A stretch of 64,000 bases of DNA from DAISJD01 sp036821645 (GTDB lineage: Bacteria > Pseudomonadota > Alphaproteobacteria > ATCC43930 > CGMCC-115725): assembly GCA_036821645.1 (NCBI GenBank), contig DAISJD010000005.1, forward strand, positions 1 to 64,000, written 5' to 3'. Shown here one piece after another: positions 55,646 to 64,000 of this stretch. Position numbers and translations under genes: made by a program. Below the pieces are notes generated by a model that saw only the letters and a list, made by a program, of their open reading frames with translations, did not search any database and was not told the origin of the DNA. The number at the start of each line of letters is the position of its first letter. The stretch's first letter is position 1.

Positions 55646-56593
55646 ATGACGCTTTCACGTTTTCTGATCGCAGCGCCCGTTGCCATGATCGCCCTCATGG
55701 GTGCGGCTCAAGCCGAAACCAAGTCACTCGTCGTGAAAAATTCCGACGTTGCCGCCGTCGCGACCGCCAAGAATGTCAGCCTGACCACGGCCCCCGTTCA
55801 TGGCGGCACGGTTCTGCACATGACCGCCCCGAACAACAAGGTCGGTTTGAGCCGCGTCTTCGCGCAGAACGCCGAAAACGCCCGCGCTGCCACCACCAGC
55901 CGATTGGTCGATCACGGCGGTAAGGTCGTCATCACGGCGCAGATTCACCCGATCTATGTGAATTCGACCGCAGCAACCTATGGCAACCCGGCCAAGTTCA
56001 TCACCGACATGAATGCCGCCACCAGCTTCATCGGCATCACCAACCAATATATGCGCCGGTCCGTGGCGGCGAATCGCTATCCGCTCGGCACGCAATATAC
56101 GACCACGACCACCAAAACGGTGATCTTGGATACGGATTTGCAGGCCATTGCCCACGCCGCCGCCCGGGCTCAAGGGGCTGCCGGTTATGCGCACACCTTC
56201 AACATCTTCACGCCGGCCAATATCACCGTGTGTATGGATGCCGCCAAGACCCAGTGTTATTCGCCGAACAACCTCAACACCTTCGTGTTCTGCGGCTATC
56301 ACAGCTCGGTCGACTTTGCCGATGTCGGTCACGTCCTCTATTCGACCCAACCGTTCGCCAACGTGAACGGCTGCAACACGCCGAACGGCTCGACCAACGA
56401 CGCGCAAAGCTCCGTTCTGTCCCATGAACTGTTCGAAACCTTCACCGACGTCGACGGTTCGGCTTGGTTCGATCGTTCCGGCCAGGAAATCGGCGACAAG
56501 TGCCAAGGGGCCATGAACGTGACCTTGAACGGCACCGTCTATCAGATTCAAAAGGAATATTCGAACAGCAAGGGTGCTTGCTCGTTCAACTAA
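55646..56593 (+). CDS. secreted EXORDIUM/PHI-1-like protein, paralogue 4 of 4
   Basis: 315 residues, signal peptide ending AQA at residue 23. Residues about 55-90 differ most from the other copies (QNAENARAATTSRLVDHGG). SHELFETF is kept but is followed by TDVDGSAWFDRSG rather than TDPDGSAWFDSSG; EIGDKC is intact. Shares a 419-base identical tract with copy 3. AGGGGA is 6 bases before the ATG. Last gene of the array. Confidence 0.75.
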   Translation: MTLSRFLIAAPVAMIALMGAAQAETKSLVVKNSDVAAVATAKNVSLTTAPVHGGTVLHMTAPNNKVGLSRVFAQNAENARAATTSRLVDHGGKVVITAQIHPIYVNSTAATYGNPAKFITDMNAATSFIGITNQYMRRSVAANRYPLGTQYTTTTTKTVILDTDLQAIAHAAARAQGAAGYAHTFNIFTPANITVCMDAAKTQCYSPNNLNTFVFCGYHSSVDFADVGHVLYSTQPFANVNGCNTPNGSTNDAQSSVLSHELFETFTDVDGSAWFDRSGQEIGDKCQGAMNVTLNGTVYQIQKEYSNSKGACSFN

Positions 56594-56646
56594 GCACCGC
56601 GATCACCATGTCGGTGTGACGGATTCCATCTGACCAAGATGGCAAG

Positions 56647-56680
56647 AACGCCGCGTCCTTGAAAGGGACGCGGCGTTTTT
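56647..56680 (+). terminator. intrinsic terminator of paralogue 4
   Basis: A 12-base stem AACGCCGCGTCC (56647-56658) with its complement (56666-56677), followed by TTT. It closes the array before the convergent cysH gene. Confidence 0.85.
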
Positions 56681-56689
56681 CGTTCAGGC

Positions 56690-57421
56690 TCACGCGGCCG
56701 TCGCCGGTACCGGTAAATGAATGCCGCATTCGCTCTTGGCGCGCCCCGCCCACCGACCGGATCGGATCTCGGCCCCGTCGGCAATCGGCACCGTGCAGGG
56801 TCCGCACCCGACCGACCGGTAGCCCGCCGCCTCCAACGGGTGACGGGGCAAGGCGCGCCGCAAAAACTCGGCCGCGACACGTTCCTGCGACCAGGCGGCC
56901 AATGGATCGATCTTCACGACGCCATCTACTGCCTCGATTCGGGGGATAAAGCGGCGCAACGCGCCGTGATATTGCTTGCGCCCGGAAATCAGGGCGGAAA
57001 ATCCGCGCGTAGCCGCCGCCAACGGTTCGACCTTTCGCAAGGCGCAACAGGCGTCGGGATCGAACGCCCACAGGCCGCCATCCGGATCGCGGGACCGCAA
57101 CGCCGCCTCGGCCGGTTCTATCGTGCGGACATCGCGCAACCCCAACAGCCGCACGAGCTGATCGCGATAGGCCAAAGTCTCGGCAAACATCTGTCCCGTA
57201 TCGAGGAAAACCACCGGTGTCGCCGGGTCCACCTCGGCGACAAGCGAGAGCAGCAAGGCCGATTCGGTCCCAAAGGACGAGACCAAAGCAATTTCGCCGA
57301 CAAAATCCCGATGGATCATCCCGGACAAAAGATCCAAAGCGTCAACACCTTGATAGCGTGCCGTCAAGGTGGCAACCGCCGCCTTGGCCGCCGCGATTTT
57401 ATGATCGTCACTTACCAGCAT
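56690..57421 (-). CDS. cysH: adenylyl-sulfate reductase (thioredoxin-dependent)
   Basis: Reduces APS (or PAPS) to sulfite in assimilatory sulfate reduction. The 243 residues contain SSFGTESALLL, FLDTGQMFAET, and cysteine pairs C125-C126 and C206-x-x-C209 that bind the 4Fe-4S cluster typical of APS-using enzymes, plus the catalytic cysteine in KSECGIHLP. The iron-sulfur cysteines make APS the more likely substrate. GAGGGG lies 5 bases before the ATG. No other cys gene is adjacent. Confidence 0.92.
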   Translation of the reverse strand: MLVSDDHKIAAAKAAVATLTARYQGVDALDLLSGMIHRDFVGEIALVSSFGTESALLLSLVAEVDPATPVVFLDTGQMFAETLAYRDQLVRLLGLRDVRTIEPAEAALRSRDPDGGLWAFDPDACCALRKVEPLAAATRGFSALISGRKQYHGALRRFIPRIEAVDGVVKIDPLAAWSQERVAAEFLRRALPRHPLEAAGYRSVGCGPCTVPIADGAEIRSGRWAGRAKSECGIHLPVPATAA

Positions 57422-57843
57422 AAAGACCCCTCACGCCGTCGATCCGGAGGGCAGCCCAGAGGGCGCTGGATGCGCCACGCTTAGCCGCATTTATAGCGCG
57501 CCCGCAAGCTGATGCTCAAATCGGCGCTGTGCTACATTAGATATTCACATTATTTTTTAGTCAAGATTTTATGATTTAACAATTTGAAAATTGTTATATA
57601 TAAATTTTATACATTTTTATTAACGATTTTAACGAAAAATAATTATTGTTATAAATCAATGTATTGTGTTCTTGTACGTGTTAGTGTCTGCCCGATCTCT
57701 CCTGACAATCCTCATGGATTGATAGCACATCTGTTATTTTTGCCGAGCACATGAAACCAATCCTGCCTATCATCAAGCAGGAAATTCGGTCATATAACAT
57801 TTTTTTTATGTTTATTGACCCACAAAATACAGGAGTGATTCGG
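57422..57843 (+). other. divergent intergenic region between cysH and mtnB
   Basis: Bases 57535-57675 are strongly AT-rich and include an 8-base inverted repeat (AACAATTT / AAATTGTT) around 57578-57595. Presumably holds both divergent promoters. I found no SAM riboswitch or small gene here. Confidence 0.5.
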
Positions 57844-58476
57844 GTGTCGCACGCAGGACAAGACAAAGCCTTGGACAGAGCGATCGACGACGTCATCGAG
57901 GCGGGCAGAATCCTGTCCGCCAAGGGGTGGCTGCCCGCGACCAGCGGTAATCTTTCGGCACGGATCGATACTGACCGCATGGCGATCACGGCATCGGGCT
58001 ATGATAAGGGACGACTCGAGCGAGGCCAGATCCTGATCCAACCGTTGGATGGTCCGCCGCTTCCCGGCAGTTCGGCGGAAACGGCACTGCATCTTGCAGC
58101 CTATCGCCGCGCCCCCCAGATCGGGGCCGTCCTCCATGTTCATTCCAAATCCGCGACACTCATATCCCGCCTCGCCTTGGCGCAGGGGCGCGATCGGGTG
58201 ATCATCGAGGGTTATGAGTTGCAAAAAGCCTTTGCCGGGGTGAAAACCCATGCGCAGCGTCTTGAAATTGCGGTTTTCCCCAATACACAAGACATAGACG
58301 CGCTCTCGGCAAGGGTCGAGGCCGTGATCGACGGTTTTGCCCCCGTGCCCGGCTATTTGATTGGGGGGCACGGGCTCTATGCCTGGGGGGCGAACCGGGC
58401 CGACGCGATCCGCCATGTCGAAGCGTTCGAGTTTCTGTTATCGTGCGAACTTGCTCTTGCCGGAGTTGCCTTATGA
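57844..58476 (+). CDS. mtnB: methylthioribulose-1-phosphate dehydratase
   Basis: Zinc-dependent dehydratase of the methionine salvage pathway, aldolase class II fold. Motifs: LPATSGNLSAR, the acidic SAETALHLAAYRR, HVHSKSATL with zinc histidines, and GYLIGGHGLYAWG. The start is a GTG at 57844 with AGGAG 8 bases upstream, giving 210 residues; the frame extends 31 codons upstream into AT-rich sequence with no support. Coupled to mtnD by an ATGA overlap. Confidence 0.9.
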   Translation: MSHAGQDKALDRAIDDVIEAGRILSAKGWLPATSGNLSARIDTDRMAITASGYDKGRLERGQILIQPLDGPPLPGSSAETALHLAAYRRAPQIGAVLHVHSKSATLISRLALAQGRDRVIIEGYELQKAFAGVKTHAQRLEIAVFPNTQDIDALSARVEAVIDGFAPVPGYLIGGHGLYAWGANRADAIRHVEAFEFLLSCELALAGVAL

Positions 58477-59018
58477 GTCGACTGACCGTTTATGCCGCCG
58501 ATGATCGGGTGAATATCCTGCGCGATACCGAGGATCAGACGGTGATTGCCGCCGAACTGGCGTCGATCGGCGTGCGGTTCGAACGTTGGGCCGCCGACCG
58601 GCAATTCGGCGCCGCCGACGATCAAGCGACGATTCTCGATGCCTATCGTCTTGAAATCGATCGCCTGAAGGCGGAAGGCGGCTACCAAAGCGCCGATGTG
58701 ATCAAGGTGCCGAGAGGGGCTGCGAACGCGGCCCAGATGCGGGCGAAGTTTCTGGACGAACATACCCACGGCGAAGATGAGGTCCGGTTTTTCGTCGAGG
58801 GTCAGGGGGCGTTTTATCTGCGTCACGATACGCTCGTGCGCCGGATCATCTGTACGCGGGGCGATCTCTTGTCGGTACCGGCCGGCACGCGGCATTGGTT
58901 CGATATGGGGGCCGACCCGGAATTGACCGCGATCCGCCTTTTCATCAATCCCGATGGGTGGGTGGCCCGCTTCACCGGCGATGCGATCGCCGACCGCATT
59001 CCCCGGATCGACGGCTGA
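58473..59018 (+). CDS. mtnD: acireductone dioxygenase
   Basis: Cupin metalloenzyme that oxidises acireductone, giving the methionine precursor and formate with iron, or a CO-releasing shunt with nickel. The metal site is visible as EHTHGEDEVRFFVEG and the last histidine in AGTRHWFDMG. 181 residues is normal. The start overlaps the mtnB stop. Confidence 0.92.
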   Translation: MSRLTVYAADDRVNILRDTEDQTVIAAELASIGVRFERWAADRQFGAADDQATILDAYRLEIDRLKAEGGYQSADVIKVPRGAANAAQMRAKFLDEHTHGEDEVRFFVEGQGAFYLRHDTLVRRIICTRGDLLSVPAGTRHWFDMGADPELTAIRLFINPDGWVARFTGDAIADRIPRIDG

Positions 59019-59019
59019 C

Positions 59020-59706
59020 ATGATTGCCGCCATCGTCACGGATATCGAGGGCACGACCACCCCGATCTCGTTCGTCACCGAAACCCTGTTTCCCTATGCC
59101 CGGACCCATTTGCCGGCCTTCGTCGTCGCCCACCATCAAGAACCCGCGATCGCAGCCCTGCTCGCAGAGACGCGTCACTTGGCCGGTGCCCCCGATCTCG
59201 ATCTCGACGGCACGATCGCCATCTTGTGCCGTTGGATCGATGAGGATCGTAAGGCGACGCCGCTCAAGACCCTGCAAGGTCTGATCTGGGATCAGGGCTA
59301 TCGCGGCGGCACCCTGAAAGGGGCCGTCTATCCCGATGCGGCCCTGGCCCTGCGCCAGTGGCATCAATCGGGGATCAGGCTTTATGTCTATTCATCCGGT
59401 TCCGTGATGGCGCAAAAGCTGATCTTCGGCTTTAGTTCGGCGGGCGATCTTACGCCGTTATTTTCCGGGTATTTCGACACCACGACCGGCCCGAAACTGG
59501 CCGAAGATTCCTATCGCGCGATCGAGGCGGCGATCAGTGTCTCGGCGCGCGCAATCCTGTTTTTATCGGATCATCCGGGCGAATTGGACGCGGCGGCGGC
59601 GGCGGGGTTCAAGACCGCTTGGCTGCAACGGGAGGGGGCCTCCGCCGTCGTTCCGCAGCATCATCACCCGATTCACACGTCTTTTGCCTCGATTACCCCC
59701 GTTTGA
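59020..59706 (+). CDS. mtnC: enolase-phosphatase E1
   Basis: HAD-superfamily bifunctional enolase and phosphatase that makes acireductone from diketomethylthiopentyl phosphate. The nucleophile segment is VTDIEGTTTPISFV, followed by LQGLIWDQGY, VYSSGSVMAQKL and FLSDHPGELDAA. 228 residues. It starts one base after the mtnD stop. The rest of the pathway (mtnA, mtnP or mtnK, final aminotransferase) is not in this window. Confidence 0.92.
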   Translation: MIAAIVTDIEGTTTPISFVTETLFPYARTHLPAFVVAHHQEPAIAALLAETRHLAGAPDLDLDGTIAILCRWIDEDRKATPLKTLQGLIWDQGYRGGTLKGAVYPDAALALRQWHQSGIRLYVYSSGSVMAQKLIFGFSSAGDLTPLFSGYFDTTTGPKLAEDSYRAIEAAISVSARAILFLSDHPGELDAAAAAGFKTAWLQREGASAVVPQHHHPIHTSFASITPV

Positions 59707-59753
59707 CACCCCATGACACTCATTATAAGCGCACCAATAAAAAGGAATGCCGG

Positions 59754-60551
59754 ATGGCCGAGACATCACCCATGACCCTAACCGGCCCCATGCCCCTCTT
59801 CTATCGGACCCTTACCCCCGTCGACCCGACCCGGCACCAGGGGCTGCGCCTGCCGTCGCGGGTGGATTACGGGTTTGCCGCCGGCAGCAACAGCATCCCG
59901 CTCCTCATCGAAGAAATTCCCCACGCCGCCCGTTCTTATCCAATCGTTTTTTCAACCGGGGATAAGCCCATGCCGCTTGCCCTGGTCGGCTTGCGCGACC
60001 GCGACAATCTGTTTCTCGATCCGCCCGACGGGCCCCATGGCCGCCCCTGGCGGGCCGGCACCTACATTCCGGCCTATGTACGCCGCTATCCGTTCGCCCC
60101 CGTGCGTCTCGAAGGGGACGAACGGATGGTGGTCTGCACCGACGAGACGGCGGTCTTGGGCCTGCGCGACGGCCCGCTTTTCTTCAAGGAACCGGGGATT
60201 TTGAGCGAAGCCGGTCAGGCGGCCATGACCCTTTGTCAAAATTTCGAGCAGCAAATCCCGCTGACCGAACGGTTTGCCGAGGCTTTGCGGCTTTACAATC
60301 TGCTCGATCAAAAAACCGCAACCGTAACCCTGTCGCACGGCGAACAATTCACCCTGACCGGCTTCACCACGATCGACCCAGCCAAATTCGGCAAACTGTC
60401 GGGCGATCTTCTGGTACAATGGCGCGATTGCGGCTGGCTTGCCCTTATATATGCGCACTTTCTATCCATGGGCACCTGGCAAAGCCTGATCGATCTCACC
60501 GAAGCCAATCTCGGCAGCCCGATCAATCTCGACGAACGGTTTGCGCTTTGA
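59754..60551 (+). CDS. SapC-family protein
   Basis: Family named after a Campylobacter S-layer-associated protein; function in other bacteria is unknown. The 265 residues show the family's NSIPLLIEEIPHAARSYPIVF near residue 40, PAYVRRYPF, and the C-terminal SxxDxxKFxKLSGD-like segment. AAGGA is 7 bases before the ATG at 59754; upstream in-frame sequence lies within mtnC. No signal peptide is seen, so the S-layer name should not be taken literally. It trails the mtn genes by 47 bases. Confidence 0.82.
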   Translation: MAETSPMTLTGPMPLFYRTLTPVDPTRHQGLRLPSRVDYGFAAGSNSIPLLIEEIPHAARSYPIVFSTGDKPMPLALVGLRDRDNLFLDPPDGPHGRPWRAGTYIPAYVRRYPFAPVRLEGDERMVVCTDETAVLGLRDGPLFFKEPGILSEAGQAAMTLCQNFEQQIPLTERFAEALRLYNLLDQKTATVTLSHGEQFTLTGFTTIDPAKFGKLSGDLLVQWRDCGWLALIYAHFLSMGTWQSLIDLTEANLGSPINLDERFAL

Positions 60552-60582
60552 GCGGGCTCTATCGGTCGTAATTGGGATGCCA

Positions 60583-61461
60583 TTACCAGGTTCGCCAAGC
60601 ATCCATCTCGACGACGAGTTTTGGGTGTCTGCTTAGAAATGCCAATTCATGCAGCGCCTCATGGATATCTTCACGCTCCTCCGTTTCAATCACGTGTCCT
60701 TGTTCGACATCCAAGCGATTAATCTGCGCGACCAAACTACGCAGAATTTCGCGCACCAATTTCTCAGGCGGCTTTTGACCCAAGGCAGCGAGTGTCCGCG
60801 TTGCATCCCGAAACAACAGCCGCAAGGCATCCCTAAAACAGACCGATGGAAACGGGGGTGACGGCTCCCACCGAGTAAAGAGCGTTTCCGCCTGCACGAT
60901 TTCCCAAGTTAAGGATTTCAGACGGTGGTCATATCGGTGTTGGAGCCTCTGCCGCTTTGCCGCGCGTGCCTCAGTATCCGCCTGCACCTCTCGTTGATAG
61001 GCATCTTGATCATGGGCACATCGCCACTCACCTTCGGCGTCGTGACTGGCCATATTCCAAGAACCGAAAAATCGATGCTGCGGGATAAGCGCCAAGGCGT
61101 CCGATGTGACGGCAACACAGCCCAGAACGGCGAAGTCCAAGAGGTCAATATCCCAATGCGATGGTGTCGCATTCACGGCAGGGCACGACTTAAAATTGAA
61201 TCTCTTCCGATAAAGAATTGGCAACTGGGCGATCTGTTCAAAGCTTGGCCGGTCCCGGAAAACACCATCCAGGACGACAAAAACGATCCTGTCATCAACC
61301 GCCAGCACCTTCAGTGCCGCGTATCGACCCGTGACGGGATGGCTAAATGAATTGATCGGTGTCGTGCGAAACACACAAAGATCACCGGGCTTCAAAACGA
61401 TAGTCATGACGATATTCGCTAAAGAGCTGGGGATAAGGAGGATGTCGAAATCTCCCATCAT
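60583..61461 (-). CDS. unknown protein encoded downstream of mcrBC
   Basis: I do not recognise a definite family. The 292 residues open, after a possible start at ATG 61461 or 61407, with a beta-rich segment (VLKPGDLCVFRTT...GRYAALKVLAVDDR) faintly like Imm26-type immunity folds. A charged helix about 155-180 (REVQADTEARAAKRQRLQ) follows, and then a helical C-terminal region with VETEER-like IETEEREDIHEALHELAFLS. No catalytic motif, signal or membrane helix is evident. It starts 21 bases after mcrC on the same strand, so it is probably cotranscribed with the restriction genes. Confidence 0.65.
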   Translation of the reverse strand: MMGDFDILLIPSSLANIVMTIVLKPGDLCVFRTTPINSFSHPVTGRYAALKVLAVDDRIVFVVLDGVFRDRPSFEQIAQLPILYRKRFNFKSCPAVNATPSHWDIDLLDFAVLGCVAVTSDALALIPQHRFFGSWNMASHDAEGEWRCAHDQDAYQREVQADTEARAAKRQRLQHRYDHRLKSLTWEIVQAETLFTRWEPSPPFPSVCFRDALRLLFRDATRTLAALGQKPPEKLVREILRSLVAQINRLDVEQGHVIETEEREDIHEALHELAFLSRHPKLVVEMDAWRTW

Positions 61462-61482
61462 ACGCTCACCGTCGCAAGAGAT

Positions 61483-62808
61483 TCAGGGCATTGAGACCGG
61501 ATGCTGTCTTCCGACCGAAACCAACGCGGCGAGGTGGGCGGCAAGAGCCGCCTCGCCAGAGACAAGATTGACGCTCGCCACCCGCAATCGTTCCTCACCT
61601 GCTAAAACTCTGTAGGCAACGTTCAGGGTATCCGCTCCAAGTTCCGCATGGTGCGGGTAAAGCAGCATCACATCGGGGCAACGATAGAGTCGGGCATAGG
61701 CCATCATCTGATAGATATCGGCCTGCGCCACACCGCACTTGGCATCTTCGGGATTGCAACCGATGCGTTTCCATTTGGTGTCGATGACCATCGCGGTATT
61801 GGAACCCCGTTTGATAAGCAGGTCGGGCTTGGTTTGAAAGCACTGCCTACCACCTTCGCCTTCCTCGATCAGGCAAAATGAACCGCCGCCTTGGGTATGG
61901 ACCGTCCATTCTGAACCGCGCAAGGCCCGCTTGGCGAGCGCTGCGATATATGCCTCAAACAGCTCGTTCATGGGAAAGAGCAGCGTGATTCCATCCTTCT
62001 CGCGGCTATCATGATGCGTGGCCTGCCATGTGCGTTTCAGGAACAGACGCGCCAGTCCATAGAGCGTCTGCCAGCGGCGGTTAGTACGGTCGATGCACAC
62101 TTGCGACCGCGGGAGAGTGCCGAGCGGCACATCGCTTATCTCCGCCAACAAGAAGCGCAACGCATCCAATCGGCGGATGGTATCGGCGGCACGCGCATGG
62201 CGACGGAGCAAGACCACGCACGCCTTCATAATACGCAGCAATGGCGTGTCGGCCAACAACGCATCATAGCGGCAGGCAAGCCGGTCGGATCGAACGGCAA
62301 GCGCGGTGAATTGTCGCCCGACATTCAGCCTACCTCGTAGTGCCGACAAATCGTCTTCCTGCATCAGATAGGCGCGCGGCATGCCGCGCCGCACTTCGAC
62401 AAGAAGCCGGTCGGCGAACAGGCGGATGAGAATGTCGAGTACGGTTTCGGTTTGTCGCGCCATCGCCGCAGCCTGCCCAGCGCCGAGATCAAGGCCAAGG
62501 GCGACATCGAGCATGCGCACAAGACGATGCCGGATGGTACTGTTCGGTTCGATACCCTCTGCATCGATCTTCGGTAGAATTTCCAGGCTGCATCCGGGTG
62601 CAGCGATCACGCCGACCATCTGCTGCGCCATGATTTCGCTGTGACGATCGACTAGAATATTCGTGCCGTGGCGGTTCGCCAAGGGATGCGTGCGGGCTGC
62701 CGCGAGCAGGGCATTGGCCTCGGCGCGGGTGTAGCCATTGGAACGATCGTCGCCCGTTTGCGTACAAACGGGGATGCCGCCCCATTCATGAACGGTGCGG
62801 TGCGTCAT
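61483..62808 (-). CDS. mcrC: McrC-type restriction endonuclease subunit
   Basis: Nuclease partner of McrB in modification-dependent restriction (cleavage of methylated DNA). The N-terminal beta region has GVIAAPGCSLEILPKID; the C-terminal PD-(D/E)XK nuclease reads TKPDLLIKRGSNTAMVIDTKWK, giving D, D and K in the right spacing. 441 residues, start overlapping the mcrB stop by 4 bases. McrC stimulates the GTPase of the McrB ring and cuts DNA. Confidence 0.9.
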   Translation of the reverse strand: MTHRTVHEWGGIPVCTQTGDDRSNGYTRAEANALLAAARTHPLANRHGTNILVDRHSEIMAQQMVGVIAAPGCSLEILPKIDAEGIEPNSTIRHRLVRMLDVALGLDLGAGQAAAMARQTETVLDILIRLFADRLLVEVRRGMPRAYLMQEDDLSALRGRLNVGRQFTALAVRSDRLACRYDALLADTPLLRIMKACVVLLRRHARAADTIRRLDALRFLLAEISDVPLGTLPRSQVCIDRTNRRWQTLYGLARLFLKRTWQATHHDSREKDGITLLFPMNELFEAYIAALAKRALRGSEWTVHTQGGGSFCLIEEGEGGRQCFQTKPDLLIKRGSNTAMVIDTKWKRIGCNPEDAKCGVAQADIYQMMAYARLYRCPDVMLLYPHHAELGADTLNVAYRVLAGEERLRVASVNLVSGEAALAAHLAALVSVGRQHPVSMP

Positions 62809-64000
62809 CCCTCTGATTCGTCAGCCATCACGGGCACAGTGCCGGAAACCGCCATGGTTTTACCGACCAAGCGCTGAAAGGCGTCATCCGTAAACTGCGC
62901 ACGCACCGACCAGCTCGATCGCCGATCGCCGTCAAATCCGGGCGGCGGGTCGAGTTTTTCTTCCCGGATAAATCCATTTCCCAAAACGGCTGCGATCCGG
63001 CCCCAATCCTCGAAGAAATACTCTTGCAAAAGCGGGATAACCTTATCGCGCATGACATCTTCGACCTGTTCGCGCGTTTCGCAGTTGATGAAGAAGGCAT
63101 GCCCGATGCGGTGTTCCCGGTCGATGAAATATTCAATCCGGCGGTTGATGGCCGTCAGGACAGCATTGAGGTCAATGCCCGCAACGACGCCCAGCAAGCT
63201 CGGATCGGGGGCTATTTCCCGAAAGATGAACCGCCGCCGCAACGCCGTATCCAGCAACGCAATCGAGCGGTCTGCCGTGTTCATCGTGCCGATAATGTGC
63301 AGATTCGCCGGTATGCCAAAGTCCTTCTTTTTCGAATATGGCAGGGTCACCGTGAGGGCATTGGGCATCCCAAGGCGTTTATCCGGTTCAAGCAACGTAA
63401 TGAGTTCGCCGAACACCTTTGAAATATTGGCTCGGTTGATTTCATCAATGATCAGGACGAACTGATCTGGGCGTCCTTGGGCACCTGAACCGCTGGCCTG
63501 TTCCGCCAGTGCGCAAATTTCCCGGAAGATTCCGGGCGTCGGATCGAGCCGGAATCCCGCCGAGCCACTTTCACCGCCGTCAGTTTGCGGTCGTAGGCCC
63601 TCAACGAAGGTTTCATAGTCGTAACTTTGATGGAAAGTGACGAAACCGATCCGTTTTTCAGCCAGCAGTTCGGTGTAGCGCGCCATCAAGGCCGCACGCC
63701 CGGCCTTTGATTCAGGATAGATGACCATCCCATCGCAGAGGGCCACAGCCTCTCGTGCTGTGCGATAGGTCTTTCCTGTGCCGGGAGGGCCATAAAGAAT
63801 GAGGTTCGTGGGCGTCGGTTCTACCGAAACCATGAAACCGGTTCCATCGGCGAGTATAAAAGTAAATTTCGTGGTCGTGCTCTGTTTTGGCCCTTCTTGA
63901 CGGGGCGGTGGCACGTCGGCCAATTCCTGAAATATTGGTCCGCTCAGTGCCTGACAGATGTTCGGCCAAGCCCTATCGAGGCCCATTTCTTGATTGAGTG
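62805..64000 (-). CDS. mcrB: McrB-type AAA+ GTPase, 5' end outside the window
   Basis: Motor subunit of the McrBC restriction system, a GTP-hydrolysing AAA+ ring. Walker A GPPGTGKTYRTARE, a QSYDYETFVEGL segment, Walker B LIIDEINRANISKVFGEL and the McrB signature GTMNTADRSIALLD are clear. The C-terminal segment after the AAA core is normal. An ATG at 63986 could start the protein, but the frame stays open to the window edge and the usual N-terminal DNA-recognition domain is not seen, so the gene most likely begins beyond base 64000. Confidence 0.9.
   Translation of the reverse strand, partial: LNQEMGLDRAWPNICQALSGPIFQELADVPPPRQEGPKQSTTTKFTFILADGTGFMVSVEPTPTNLILYGPPGTGKTYRTAREAVALCDGMVIYPESKAGRAALMARYTELLAEKRIGFVTFHQSYDYETFVEGLRPQTDGGESGSAGFRLDPTPGIFREICALAEQASGSGAQGRPDQFVLIIDEINRANISKVFGELITLLEPDKRLGMPNALTVTLPYSKKKDFGIPANLHIIGTMNTADRSIALLDTALRRRFIFREIAPDPSLLGVVAGIDLNAVLTAINRRIEYFIDREHRIGHAFFINCETREQVEDVMRDKVIPLLQEYFFEDWGRIAAVLGNGFIREEKLDPPPGFDGDRRSSWSVRAQFTDDAFQRLVGKTMAVSGTVPVMADESEG

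Overview
The window reads as a chromosomal segment of an alphaproteobacterium, most likely a member of the Rhodospirillales. The evidence is the miaA-ilvB-ilvH-ilvC order, an mreBCD-mrdA-rodA cell-shape cluster, the LptM/lysA/DUF4175 trio, metX-metW divergent from an aromatic amino acid operon, a GcrA cell-cycle regulator and an LdtR-type MarR regulator. Core genes are GC-rich with short spacers and many 4-base ATGA stop/start overlaps. Several islands and spacers are sharply AT-rich. I cannot name the genus or species from sequence alone.

Layout. 1-4034: end of miaA, then branched-chain amino acid synthesis (ilvB, ilvH, ilvC). 4375-10092: rod-shape operon mreB-mreC-mreD-mrdA-rodA. 10101-17209 (minus strand): a type I restriction-modification operon, hsdR-hsdS-prrC-hsdM, in which a PrrC-like anticodon nuclease lies between hsdS and hsdM. 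17292-23216 (minus): sterol-desaturase-like enzyme, creatininase-like protein, LptM lipoprotein, lysA and a DUF4175 membrane protein. 23364-28333: metX-metW, divergent from a chorismate mutase fusion, hisC-type aminotransferase and prephenate dehydrogenase. 28373-35720: LdtR-like regulator, a valine/isobutyrate degradation set (acyl-CoA dehydrogenase, HIBYL-CoA hydrolase, 3-hydroxyisobutyrate dehydrogenase), two alpha/beta hydrolases and a CoA transferase. 35862-41122: aldehyde dehydrogenase, a penicillin-acylase-like protein whose nucleophile is not conserved, and threonine deaminase. 41214-44571: sugar aminotransferase/epimerase pair, extensin-like lipoprotein, GcrA. 44668-50190 (minus): hybrid histidine kinase, single-domain response regulator, a degenerate Hpt/REC/GGDEF protein and an Lrp-family regulator.

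50191-56680 is the most unusual part. After about 1.2 kb of AT-rich sequence without a convincing gene come four tandem, same-strand paralogues of about 315 residues. Each has a signal peptide, six cysteines and an HELFE...EIGDKC signature resembling the EXORDIUM/PHI-1-like, zincin-like secreted proteins. Each is followed by its own terminator, and three share two conserved upstream elements at fixed distance. Parts of the copies are identical at DNA level, which points to recent gene conversion or duplication.

56690-64000: cysH (minus), a partial methionine salvage operon mtnB-mtnD-mtnC, a SapC-family gene, and on the minus strand a McrBC restriction locus (mcrB running off the window, mcrC) followed by a third gene of unknown function. 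The window therefore holds two DNA-restriction defence loci, one of them with an RNA-targeting suicide module.
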